From assembly GCA_027451985.1 (NCBI GenBank), contig DAIDHS010000003.1, positions 1-56,521 of the forward strand: a stretch of 56,521 nucleotides of DNA, given 5' to 3'. Position numbers and translations under genes: made by a program. Below are positions 38,373-46,069 of the stretch, piece after piece. Source of the DNA: Elusimicrobiota bacterium. Its GTDB lineage: Bacteria; Elusimicrobiota; Elusimicrobia; UBA1565; UBA9628. The notes under the pieces are model-generated. The model had not been told where the DNA came from, searched no databases, and saw only the letters and a list, made by a program, of their open reading frames with translations. Within the stretch, counting starts at the first letter, position 1. Every line of letters starts with the position of its first letter.

Positions 38373-39252
38373 AGTCGGCGCCCTCCGCCGCAGCGGGAAG
38401 AATTTCCTTCAAAAGCGAGTTGAACTCGAGCGCCTTGAACATGCCGGTGAGGCGCGCCGGATCGGGCGCGGGCGCGCGGCAGTCCTCCGGCCTGACTTTC
38501 ACGGGCGCGTCACGCTTCAGCTCGATGAGCTCGCGCGCTCGCTCAATGTCCTTGCCGGAGGAAATAAGCGCCTTGGCCGTCTTGGGGGCGATGACCTTGT
38601 CCCCGCCGCGTGCGGCGGCCAAAATTCCTTCCATGGTCTTGAAGCGGTTCAGGAGCTTGGCCGCTCCCGCGGACCCGATGCCCGGAACGCCCGGAACGTT
38701 GTCCGAGGAATCCCCGACCAGAGAAAGATAATCTACCACGGCCTTGGGGCCCACGCCCATCTTCTTCTCGATTTCCTCGGCGTCCATCCACAGATTGCGG
38801 CTGGGGTTGAAGACCCGGATGCCGTTTCCCACCAGCTGCAGGGCGTCCTTGTCGCCCGTGACCACGACGGATTCAAGGCCGTCGTCCGCGCCTTTCTGGG
38901 CTAGGGTCGCCATCAAATCGTCGGCTTCGTATCCAGAAATCTCCACGCAGACGAATCCCATCGCTTCCGCCATCTCGCGCGCTTTCTTGAGTTGAAACAC
39001 CAAGTCCTCATCCGTTTTCTTGCGGGTAGCCTTGTATTCGGGATAGAGTTTGTGGCGGAACGTAGGCCCCGGGGCGTCGAAGCAGACGGCCACGCGCTCG
39101 GGTTTGTCTCTCTTCAAAATCTGCAACAGCATGCGCGCGAATCCGTAGAGCGCGCCCACGGGCTCGCCCTTGGAGTTGGAGAGCGGCGGCAGGGCATGAT
39201 AAGCCCTGTGCAAGAAAGCATGGGCGTCGATAAGGTAGAAACGGGGCTTCAT
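38365..39252 (-). CDS. 5'-3' exonuclease (5'-nuclease part of DNA polymerase I, separate gene)
   Basis: A 295-residue flap/5' nuclease that removes RNA primers and flaps. The start KPRFYLIDAHAFLHRAYHAL, CFDAPGPTFRHKLYPEYKATRKKT, the acidic GYEADDLMATLA and VVTGDKDALQLV blocks, and the H3TH region GDSSDNVPGVPGIGSAGAAKLL are all present, so the metal site looks complete. In most bacteria this domain is the N-terminal third of PolA. Here it stops at 38365 after LEFNSLLKEILPAAAEGADCG, the normal inter-domain border. ATG at 39252 lacks a good ribosome site; trxA ends 67 bp upstream. Confidence 0.93.
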   Translation of the reverse strand: MKPRFYLIDAHAFLHRAYHALPPLSNSKGEPVGALYGFARMLLQILKRDKPERVAVCFDAPGPTFRHKLYPEYKATRKKTDEDLVFQLKKAREMAEAMGFVCVEISGYEADDLMATLAQKGADDGLESVVVTGDKDALQLVGNGIRVFNPSRNLWMDAEEIEKKMGVGPKAVVDYLSLVGDSSDNVPGVPGIGSAGAAKLLNRFKTMEGILAAARGGDKVIAPKTAKALISSGKDIERARELIELKRDAPVKVRPEDCRAPAPDPARLTGMFKALEFNSLLKEILPAAAEGADCG

Positions 39253-39319
39253 TGGAATGGCGCCGCATGGACCGGCGCCCGGCCGTCGAGATTTGACCTA
39301 AAAACGGGGAGCCGCCGGC

Positions 39320-39646
39320 TTACTTGGCGACCAGAGAGTCCAGGGTTTTCTTAATCTCCGCCTTGGAATGGACTCCCACCATTTGCTCTATGACCTTGCC
39401 GTCCTTGAAGAAGAGCAGGGTGGGGATGGCCGAAATCTTGAACCGCGTGGCGGAATTGGGATGATCGTCGGTATTAATCTTGGCGACGCGGATCTTGCCG
39501 GTGTATTCTTTGGCGATTTCCTCAATGACGGGGGAGAGCATGCGGCAAGGGCCGCACCAAGGCGCCCAGAAGTCGACCAGAACGGGGCTCTGGCTCTGCA
39601 CGACTTCCTTCTCGAAGCTATCGTCCGTCAAATGGATTTCCGCCAT
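39320..39646 (-). CDS. trxA: Thioredoxin
   Basis: A 108-residue cytoplasmic disulfide reductase. The active site is WCGPC (Cys31, Cys34) after VLVDFWAP, with the conserved cis-proline in ISAIPTLLFF and a normal thioredoxin length. ATG 39646 has AGAGGA 5 nt upstream; a longer frame from 39727 covers the promoter and is rejected. It has its own near-consensus sigma70 promoter and may lead the polA-rhomboid-coaE-rho cluster. Confidence 0.97.
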   Translation of the reverse strand: MAEIHLTDDSFEKEVVQSQSPVLVDFWAPWCGPCRMLSPVIEEIAKEYTGKIRVAKINTDDHPNSATRFKISAIPTLLFFKDGKVIEQMVGVHSKAEIKKTLDSLVAK

Positions 39647-39698
39647 GTTGTTCCTCTGAAAGTTCTGAGTGCGGGGAGTCCGCCGTGCGACAATTGAG

Positions 39699-39727
39699 AT
39701 AATAGCAGGACTTGCCAGGACTGTCAA
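39699..39727 (-). promoter_or_regulatory. Sigma70 promoter of trxA
   Basis: Minus strand: perfect -35 TTGACA (39727-39722), 17-bp spacer, -10 TATTAT (39704-39699). The -35 overlaps the stop codon region of the upstream receiver-domain gene. The start would be near 39692, leader about 46 nt. Confidence 0.85.
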
Positions 39728-40119
39728 GCCCGGGAGGAAACCAGGGCCTCAATCTCGGCCCAAAGCCTCTCCATGGTCACCGGCTTAGTCAAAAAAGACG
39801 ATGCTCCGGCCACGATGCCGTCAATTCGGTCGCGCGGGTCGTTGTATTGTGGCGCGGCCGAGAGGAGAAGAATCGGCGTGCGGCGCAGGTCCTCACGGCG
39901 CCGGAGCCGGCGGCACAAGTCGAAGCCGTGCATGTCGGGGAGCTGCGCGTCGATGACGATGAGAGATGGCGCGTGCCCCTCCAAGAGCGCCATGGCCTCG
40001 GCGGCGGAGGCGGCCGCGCGGGCCTCGATGCCTCTCAGAGACATCACATCCACGAACGTCTCGCGGAAATGCGCATCGTCCTCAACGATAAAAATGGAGA
40101 CTTTCGCCGCTGTCTTCAT
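39724..40119 (-). CDS. Stand-alone response-regulator receiver protein
   Basis: A 131-residue single REC domain without an output domain. The phosphorylation site is Asp57 in LIVIDAQLPD, with the acidic pocket at Glu13-Asp14-Asp15, Ser87 at the switch position and Lys112 in FLTKPV, so it should be phosphorylatable. It resembles CheY/Spo0F-type signalling proteins. No histidine kinase is in the window. It has a dyad-module promoter like the neighbouring transporter and exported-protein genes, with a predicted leader of only about 5 nt, so it may belong to the same regulon. Target unknown. Confidence 0.9.
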   Translation of the reverse strand: MKTAAKVSIFIVEDDAHFRETFVDVMSLRGIEARAAASAAEAMALLEGHAPSLIVIDAQLPDMHGFDLCRRLRRREDLRRTPILLLSAAPQYNDPRDRIDGIVAGASSFLTKPVTMERLWAEIEALVSSRA

Positions 40120-40130
40120 GGCTTCAGATC

Positions 40131-40173
40131 ATTATACGCCCGGCGCAGGGCTTCTTCTCGGGCCCAAGGGCCC
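40131..40173 (-). promoter_or_regulatory. Dyad-module promoter of the receiver-domain gene
   Basis: Minus strand: perfect palindrome GGGCCCTTGGGCCC (40173-40160; half-sites GGGCC-N4-GGCCC), 23-bp spacer, perfect -10 TATAAT (40136-40131). No -35 hexamer at the usual distance. The start near 40124 is about 5 nt before the ATG. Confidence 0.7.
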
Positions 40174-40204
40174 AATCAGAGACATGCAATCGGCCCAGTC
40201 CTTT

Positions 40205-42523
40205 CTAGGCCTTTGGCCCGCCCGGAATGGGTTGCGGACGGAAGACGACGAAGGGCTGCAGGACGGCCAGCACGGCGCAGACGCCCATCACGGCCATGAC
40301 CAGGCCGAGCGCCAGGCCGGTCGCAAATTTCGCCATAATCAGGCCGAAAACCAGGTCGCCGGCCATGGTGAAGACCTGGCTGTAGACGCTCATCGCCGAC
40401 CAAATCTTGGCCTGATCTTTCGGGTAAGTCTTGTTGAGCACGCCTTGCTGCAGGCTCGACCACACCATGGCCGCCGGGCTCTGCAGGAAGGACGACAGGG
40501 CGAAGGCGCCCAGGGCCAGCCAAAGATGCGAGGTTAGGAAAAGTGAGAGACTGGCGACCCAGCCCAGGCCGGTCAAAACCGAGCTCCAGACCCCCTGCTT
40601 TTGCAGCGGGGTCAGGTCCGCGCCCAGCTTCTTGCCAAGCCAGCGATCGACGGCGCCCTTGATTGATAAAATACCCCGCTTAATCCCGGAGATTTTTCCC
40701 GCTTCGGGCGCGGCCGCGTTCTTGTTCTGCCGGGAGATGAAGATCGCGTCGAAGATGGTCGCCCCAAAGTTCGTGGCGGTGAAGAAAAGCCCGAAAATCG
40801 CCGCGGAAGTCCCCAAAAAGCCGGCCAGCCAGTGGCCGATGAGAGGAGCATGGGAGATGAAGGCGGGCAGGACCACCGTGCCGATCTTGCCTAGATAGCT
40901 CGGGATGGCCAGGAAAAAGATGGCGTCGCTGATCAGCAATGATGCGGTTGAAAACACCAAAGTCAGGCGCAGGAACCGGTCGTGCCACAGGAGCTTGAAG
41001 CCTAGCTTAATCTCCCCCAGCATCTCCTTTTTCTCTTGCAGCGCCGCCGACCACGCCTTGGCGCTCAAGAGAGAATCATGCAGGCGCTGAAGCGGCGACT
41101 TCGCGCTTTGGGCTCCGGCAATCGCATGCTGCGCATCCCGGTTGACCAGCTTCATTCCCCGATAAATAAGCGCCGCGGCAACAGCCGCCAAACCGTAAAC
41201 TCCGAATGCCAGCGCGCTGCCGGAAGAGGCGCCGAAGCGCGTGGTGGCCCAAGCGATGAAGGCCCCGGCGAAGGCCGGCCCCACGACTCCCGCGAGGCTG
41301 ACGATGAGAGCGTTGGCCGCGTTGGCCTTGTTGTAGTAGGAGGAATTGTCGCCCAAAAGCCGGTTGAAGCCGACATTCGCGGCCAAGACGCCGGCGCTTT
41401 GAAGGAAGGACATGCCGACTAAAAGGCCGATGAGCGGTACCGTGGGGAAAAGGCCGCCGCTGTGGAAAAAAGCGAGGGCGAGGACAGGAACGGCAATCAG
41501 GAATAGGCCGCGGCCCAGATAGGTCTTGAAGAGAAACGACGACGTCTTTTTCTGATCTACGGAGGGCCCCATGATGACGTCCGCGCCCAGCTGCGATCCG
41601 AAGCTCGCCGCGCGCACGACGCCCATGCGGCCGGAGAGCGCCCTGGTCGGCGCGACGAAAGCGGGAAGGGCGGTGGAATAGAACGTCGCACCCTGGGTGA
41701 TGATGACCTGGGCCAGATTGAAGCGCCAAAACTCGCGGTTGCGGGCTTGATCCGGGAATATGTGATAGAAGCGGCCAAGCCACGCCCGAACACGTCGTAA
41801 AATTCCACTCGGAGCTGGCGCGGGCCGCGGGGCTTCAACCGCAGGCGCGGCAGGGACACGTCGAGCCTCCACGGCGTCTGGATTTCTGAAAGAAGGCCCC
41901 AGAAGCCCCGGTCCGCGCCGCACCCGAAGCGGGGCGGCGGAGGCCGCTCCGGAAACCGTCGGCGCCAAAGCGAACTTGCGCCAGGGTTTTGTTTCCAATA
42001 ATACGCGCTCGTGAATCCGGGAGAAAACGGGAGACGCCTTGGCGCGCGTGGAGAGCGGCGGCTCTGCGAGGCGGCCGCTGGGCCGGCTGGCCGGTGCGGA
42101 CTGAGCGGACGCGGATTTTTCAGCCGGAGCTGCGGATTGGAGCGCAGCCTCCGCTTCAACCGACGGCCGGACATCCTGCGCCGACCGGTCCGCCGGTTGG
42201 GACGCCTCGGGCGCCGCGCGATGAGCGGCCAGAACGTCTTTGGCCTGCGCGGCCGCAGTGGGTCCAGAAATTTCGGAGGTTGTTTCGGACTGAGCCGCGG
42301 GAATTCCCGCGGGCAGTTCATTCAAGTCCGCGGAAGCGCCCAGGCCGTTTAAATCCGGTCCGGCCGAAAGCGCCTCGGGAAGAGCCGCAGGGAGCGAAAC
42401 GGCTTGGACGCGCTCGGAGGAAACTCCTGGATCGGCCATTTCCCCGAGCTGGGCGTAGCACGTCAAGCCCGGAGACAGCAAAACGACGCAGAGCGCAAGA
42501 GTGCCGGCGATGGCCTTCTTCAT
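40205..42523 (-). CDS. MFS transporter with signal-peptide-like N terminus and long Ala/Pro-rich extension
   Basis: A 772-residue protein. Residues 1-26 look like a Sec signal peptide with the motif LSPGLTCY; 27-240 are an Ala/Pro/Ser-rich extension; from about 245 to the end there are roughly twelve transmembrane helices with a charged central loop and a second cytoplasmic-like loop (around 610-650), matching an MFS carrier. The substrate is unknown. An exported N terminus is hard to reconcile with the normal N-in MFS topology. ATG 42523 is the only sensible start, because the longer frame (GTG 42541) lies on top of the -10 box. The mRNA would be nearly leaderless (about 3 nt). Confidence 0.8.
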   Translation of the reverse strand: MKKAIAGTLALCVVLLSPGLTCYAQLGEMADPGVSSERVQAVSLPAALPEALSAGPDLNGLGASADLNELPAGIPAAQSETTSEISGPTAAAQAKDVLAAHRAAPEASQPADRSAQDVRPSVEAEAALQSAAPAEKSASAQSAPASRPSGRLAEPPLSTRAKASPVFSRIHERVLLETKPWRKFALAPTVSGAASAAPLRVRRGPGLLGPSFRNPDAVEARRVPAAPAVEAPRPAPAPSGILRRVRAWLGRFYHIFPDQARNREFWRFNLAQVIITQGATFYSTALPAFVAPTRALSGRMGVVRAASFGSQLGADVIMGPSVDQKKTSSFLFKTYLGRGLFLIAVPVLALAFFHSGGLFPTVPLIGLLVGMSFLQSAGVLAANVGFNRLLGDNSSYYNKANAANALIVSLAGVVGPAFAGAFIAWATTRFGASSGSALAFGVYGLAAVAAALIYRGMKLVNRDAQHAIAGAQSAKSPLQRLHDSLLSAKAWSAALQEKKEMLGEIKLGFKLLWHDRFLRLTLVFSTASLLISDAIFFLAIPSYLGKIGTVVLPAFISHAPLIGHWLAGFLGTSAAIFGLFFTATNFGATIFDAIFISRQNKNAAAPEAGKISGIKRGILSIKGAVDRWLGKKLGADLTPLQKQGVWSSVLTGLGWVASLSLFLTSHLWLALGAFALSSFLQSPAAMVWSSLQQGVLNKTYPKDQAKIWSAMSVYSQVFTMAGDLVFGLIMAKFATGLALGLVMAVMGVCAVLAVLQPFVVFRPQPIPGGPKA

Positions 42524-42533
42524 TGTCGAGACA

Positions 42534-42577
42534 CTATACACCTAAACGCGGACGGGCCAACAGAGCCAAAAGGCCTA
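42534..42577 (-). promoter_or_regulatory. Dyad-module promoter of the MFS transporter
   Basis: Minus strand: AGGCC-TTTT-GGCTC (42577-42564), 24-bp spacer, -10 TATAGT (42539-42534). The core GCC-N4-GGC is symmetrical. Spacing is one base longer than in the other copies. Confidence 0.6.
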
Positions 42578-42628
42578 ACGGAACTAGGGCAATAGTCCCA
42601 AGGAGGAACGCCGCGAAGAAAGGCGGAC

Positions 42629-45600
42629 TCAGGGCTTTGCGGCCGGCTGCTGCTGGGCTTCGTCGATGAGCTTCTGCGCCTCCCAGAGCTTGGCGTAGAC
42701 GCCTTTCTTGCGCAAGAGCTCCTCGTGAGTCCCCTGCTCCAAGATGGCGCCTTTGCCGAAAACGACGATCTTGTCGGCGCTCTGCACGGTGCTCAAGCGG
42801 TGCGCGACCATGACGATGGTGGTCTTTCCGTGCCGAGCCTCCAGCGCATCCTGAATTCTCTGCTGCGTGACGCCGTCCAAAGCCGCAGTGGGCTCGTCCA
42901 AAATCATGATGTCCCAGGGGTGCCCGGCGCTCAGGAAAAGCCGCGCCAAAAGCAGCTTCTGTTTCTGCCCGCCGGAGAGGTTGGCGCCACGCTCGCCGAC
43001 ACGGCTGTTATAGCCCAGACGAACGATGTCGTCGTGAATGCCGGCCTTCTTGGCCGCGGCCACGATGTCCTCAAAGGACGCGCCCGAGCCCCAGGCGATG
43101 TTGTCTAGAATGCTCTTGGCCGGCGCGATTTCCGCGGAAGCGCCCTGGCCCAGGAGAATTTCCCTGGCTTCCACAATCTTCCCCGCGATGGCCGCCACGA
43201 GCGCCCTATCGGCTTCGTCGCGCTGGCTTCCCAGAGGCATCACCTTATCGGCGTCAGATCCGATGAGAGCGCGCAGAACTCTCTTGAAAATCCTATTTGC
43301 CAGGGAGTGCCGTCCTGAATTGAAAATCTTATGCTCCAAATCCTGCCCGGGGGCGACGGCCTCAAGGCTGTGCCCGTAGCCCATGCGCACGATGTCGTCG
43401 TGGAAGCCCGCGGCCTTGGCCGCCTCCATCACCTGATCTTCGCTCGCCTCCGGCTTGAAGTACTTGATGTTGTACGCCATGCTCTCGTCGAACGGCACCG
43501 GATCTTGGAGAATGGTGCCCACGCGGGAGCGGAAATCCTTGATATTAATCTCCGAGAGGTCCCGTCCATCGATGCGGACGCTGCCCTCGGAAGGCTTCAA
43601 AAGCCCCAGCATCAGGCGAGTCACGGTCGTCTTGCCGGATCCGCTTTCGCCCACCAGCGCAATCATTTGGCCAGGCTTGGCGCTGAGCGTGATCTCCTTC
43701 AAAACCGGCTGCGACGGGCGGTACCCGAAACTGACGTGGTCGAAATTGATGGCGCGGCCGCTCGAAGACGGCGCCAGAGGCTCCGCGTTTTCCTTATAGT
43801 CTTCTTCTTGGTCGGCCATGATCTTGTCGAATTTTGCCGCCGAGCCCTTCATGGATTTGAGCTGGACGTAAGTGTCGCAAAGATCCTGCACGGCTTGGCG
43901 GGAGTAATTCGCCGCGAAATAGTAGAAGGTCGCCATGGGGATGGTGAAGATGCCCGCGTGGACGGCCAGGGCCGCGGCGATGACTAGGCCCACCTGCACG
44001 AAATTAGTCAATCCGCCAGAAAGAGCGCGGTAGGGTGCGTTGACCCGGGCCAGGGCCTCTCCGCCGTCGATGTAGGTCTTGTGGCTGAAATAGCCCGTAC
44101 GCTTGATTTCCCAGTCTTCCTTGCCGGCGGACTTGATGGTCTCGGAATTGACCTCGGTCTGCTCGATGTGGCTGGCGATCCGGGGCTTCAGATCGCGAAA
44201 AAACCACTTATAGGCCTCGCTCGAGCGGTTGCCGTAGATGCTGCTGGGGAGGGCCAAGGCGAGGAAAAGCGTCGGAAGCAGGATGAGGCTCATCTGCCAG
44301 CTCGCGTAGAACATGACGGCTAAGCTGGGAATGAGCAGCGTAAGGTCCTTGACCGTGTCGACAACCACCATGGTCGCCGTGCTCTGCACGTTATAGATCG
44401 CGTCGGTGCCGGTCGAGATGACGTCTCCCACCGGACGGGACTTGTGCCAGGATAACGGAAGCTTGGCCACGTGCTCGTAAAATAAATTGGAGAGGCCCGC
44501 CATCATGCGGTTGCCGATGTCGTACATGAAGCGGCTCAGGAAGTAATTGAGAACGGAGATGGCGGCGTAGCTGGCCAACATGACGCCGCCCCAGGCCAGG
44601 TACATGTGCAAAATCGCAGGGTGTGACGCGGCCGCCGAGGGCAGCAAATCCTTCAGATGCTGGAACATGTTGCCGTAATACCTGGGCGGGATCAGGGACA
44701 GAGCCGAGGTTCCGATGGCCAGGATCGACGCGGCCGCGAGCTGCTTCTTGACCTTGATGCCGGTCTTTCCGATACGGCCCCAGAACCTTGAGATCCAAAC
44801 CAAGCTTTCTTTTATGGACTCGGCGATCTCAACCGTCTTAGCCGCCAGCGGGGAAAGTCCGACGACGGCGGCCGTGCCGGAGAACGCGTAGAGCAAAAGT
44901 GAGGCGTCGGAGGACAAGGAGCGCGCGACGAAATAAAGGCCCGTGGACGCGGCTAGAAGCGCTCCTTGGCGCCAGAGAGCTTTTTTAGCGAAGCTCCCGA
45001 CCTTGGGCTTGTGCGCCAGGAAAACGCCGCGCGCCGCGCCAGTCCCCGCGGCCAGGATTCCGGTCACGGCCAGCGGGACGTGCATCGCCCACGCCGTGGC
45101 GGTCGCGGCGAGACCGCCCAGATAGACGATCATGCGCGGATCCCTGAAGGTTTCCAGGAAATGCCGCGCGAGCACGCGCAAAGATGGCCGTCGCGCCCAA
45201 AGCCGCGCGAGAGCGGTCCGGCCGCCGGAAGACGCCGGCTGCGGTACCTCGGCCGCCTGTTCTGATTTTTCGGAATTGACCGACGAAGCGGAAAGCGCGG
45301 ATGGACCGCCCGCCTCGACCGGGGATTTCGCGGCGACCGCAGCGCCGCGCTCTTCCTTGCTGGGGATGATTCCGTCGTAGAGGGCCTTTAAAAACTTGCG
45401 CTGAGCGTCCGCGCCGTGGGCCGCGGCGAGGACCTTCTCCGTTTTGGCGATTTTGGCGGATTCCGTTTTTTCCGTGGCGGCCAGGGATCCGGTCCTAGTG
45501 GCGGCCTCGGCCTCATCAGCCGCTTGTGCGGCAGAGGCGGCGGCGCTTCCGCTTTGCGGCAAAAGCGCGTCAACCGGTTTTCGCTCAACCGCGCCGCTGG

Positions 45601-45955
45601 CGTCCGCGTTTTTTACAGGCTCGGCCGGAGCGGCATGTTCCGGAGTCGCGGGCTCCAAGCCGGCGGCGCGGGCTGGAAGAGCCTCGGATGTCTGGACGGG
45701 CAAACCCGCGCCAAGATCGAGAGCCGGATTATACTGGCCGGACACGGAAGGAATCTGAATGTTAATGGGCGTGGAATTGAGCGCGGGGATTTCCGCGCCG
45801 GGAACCGCAATGGAGGCATCAACGGGAGTCCCCTCGGATTCAACGGGACCGGCAAAAGCCGTATAGCAGGACAGGCCGGGAGAGAAAATGACGACAAGCG
45901 CGGCGAGGATGCAGGCTAGACTTCGGCGCCAGATCCGGACGTCGGTCGTGTTCAT
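42629..45955 (-). CDS. ABC exporter (half-transporter) with signal-peptide-like N terminus and a duplicated NBD segment
   Basis: A 1108-residue type IV ABC half-transporter. Residues 1-36 look like a signal peptide with FSPGLSCY; 37-260 are Ala-rich; 270-380 hold extra hydrophobic segments; about 395-700 is the six-helix exporter domain. The NBD has Walker A GESGSGKT (Lys775), signature LSGGQKQ (Ser994), Walker B IMILDEPT and VAHRLS. Walker A and signature are about 220 residues apart, roughly twice normal. The insertion repeats the Q-loop/helical segment: AAKAAGFHDDIVRMGY, then AAKKAGIHDDIVRLGY 122 residues later. The first copy is followed by a degenerate pseudo-signature. The start is ATG 45955 (a TTG precedes it). 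Substrate unknown. Confidence 0.9.
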   Translation of the reverse strand: MNTTDVRIWRRSLACILAALVVIFSPGLSCYTAFAGPVESEGTPVDASIAVPGAEIPALNSTPINIQIPSVSGQYNPALDLGAGLPVQTSEALPARAAGLEPATPEHAAPAEPVKNADASGAVERKPVDALLPQSGSAAASAAQAADEAEAATRTGSLAATEKTESAKIAKTEKVLAAAHGADAQRKFLKALYDGIIPSKEERGAAVAAKSPVEAGGPSALSASSVNSEKSEQAAEVPQPASSGGRTALARLWARRPSLRVLARHFLETFRDPRMIVYLGGLAATATAWAMHVPLAVTGILAAGTGAARGVFLAHKPKVGSFAKKALWRQGALLAASTGLYFVARSLSSDASLLLYAFSGTAAVVGLSPLAAKTVEIAESIKESLVWISRFWGRIGKTGIKVKKQLAAASILAIGTSALSLIPPRYYGNMFQHLKDLLPSAAASHPAILHMYLAWGGVMLASYAAISVLNYFLSRFMYDIGNRMMAGLSNLFYEHVAKLPLSWHKSRPVGDVISTGTDAIYNVQSTATMVVVDTVKDLTLLIPSLAVMFYASWQMSLILLPTLFLALALPSSIYGNRSSEAYKWFFRDLKPRIASHIEQTEVNSETIKSAGKEDWEIKRTGYFSHKTYIDGGEALARVNAPYRALSGGLTNFVQVGLVIAAALAVHAGIFTIPMATFYYFAANYSRQAVQDLCDTYVQLKSMKGSAAKFDKIMADQEEDYKENAEPLAPSSSGRAINFDHVSFGYRPSQPVLKEITLSAKPGQMIALVGESGSGKTTVTRLMLGLLKPSEGSVRIDGRDLSEINIKDFRSRVGTILQDPVPFDESMAYNIKYFKPEASEDQVMEAAKAAGFHDDIVRMGYGHSLEAVAPGQDLEHKIFNSGRHSLANRIFKRVLRALIGSDADKVMPLGSQRDEADRALVAAIAGKIVEAREILLGQGASAEIAPAKSILDNIAWGSGASFEDIVAAAKKAGIHDDIVRLGYNSRVGERGANLSGGQKQKLLLARLFLSAGHPWDIMILDEPTAALDGVTQQRIQDALEARHGKTTIVMVAHRLSTVQSADKIVVFGKGAILEQGTHEELLRKKGVYAKLWEAQKLIDEAQQQPAAKP
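43013..43423. repeat. 366-bp offset duplication inside the ABC exporter NBD
   Basis: The block at about 43013-43057 recurs at about 43379-43423, offset 366 bp (122 codons, in frame). It includes an identical 14-bp core (43023-43036 and 43389-43402) and encodes HDDIVR[ML]GY in both copies. Flanking similarity at protein level suggests an ancient tandem duplication of the helical subdomain. Confidence 0.7.
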
Positions 45956-45988
45956 CAAGGGTTTGCGCTCGCTTCGACTCCTGCGGAC

Positions 45989-46031
45989 ATTATAACGGCC
46001 TCCCGGACCGCCGCTCAGGGTCTAAGGACCC
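45989..46031 (-). promoter_or_regulatory. Dyad-module promoter of the ABC half-transporter
   Basis: Minus strand: GGGTC-CTTA-GACCC (46031-46018, perfect half-sites), 23-bp spacer, perfect -10 TATAAT (45994-45989). No -35 hexamer at the usual distance. Leader about 27 nt, without a good ribosome site next to the ATG. Confidence 0.75.
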
Positions 46032-46069
46032 AATTGAGAATCATTAATAGGCCCAGAAAAACGTGGGCC

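Noticed and set aside
40160-40173. GGGCCCTTGGGCCC as an intrinsic terminator of the MFS gene
   Set aside because: No T tract follows, the stem has no room for a normal loop, and identical spacing to a -10 recurs at other promoters.
42524-42541. GTG start at 42541 for the MFS protein
   Set aside because: It sits on top of the -10 box; the ATG at 42523 begins a proper signal-peptide-like sequence.
45848-45955. SPGLxC motif as a lipoprotein lipobox
   Set aside because: The order before Cys is G-L-S/T/P, not L-[AST]-[GA]; a lipidated N terminus on a polytopic transporter would also be odd. Kept only as a possible new signal.
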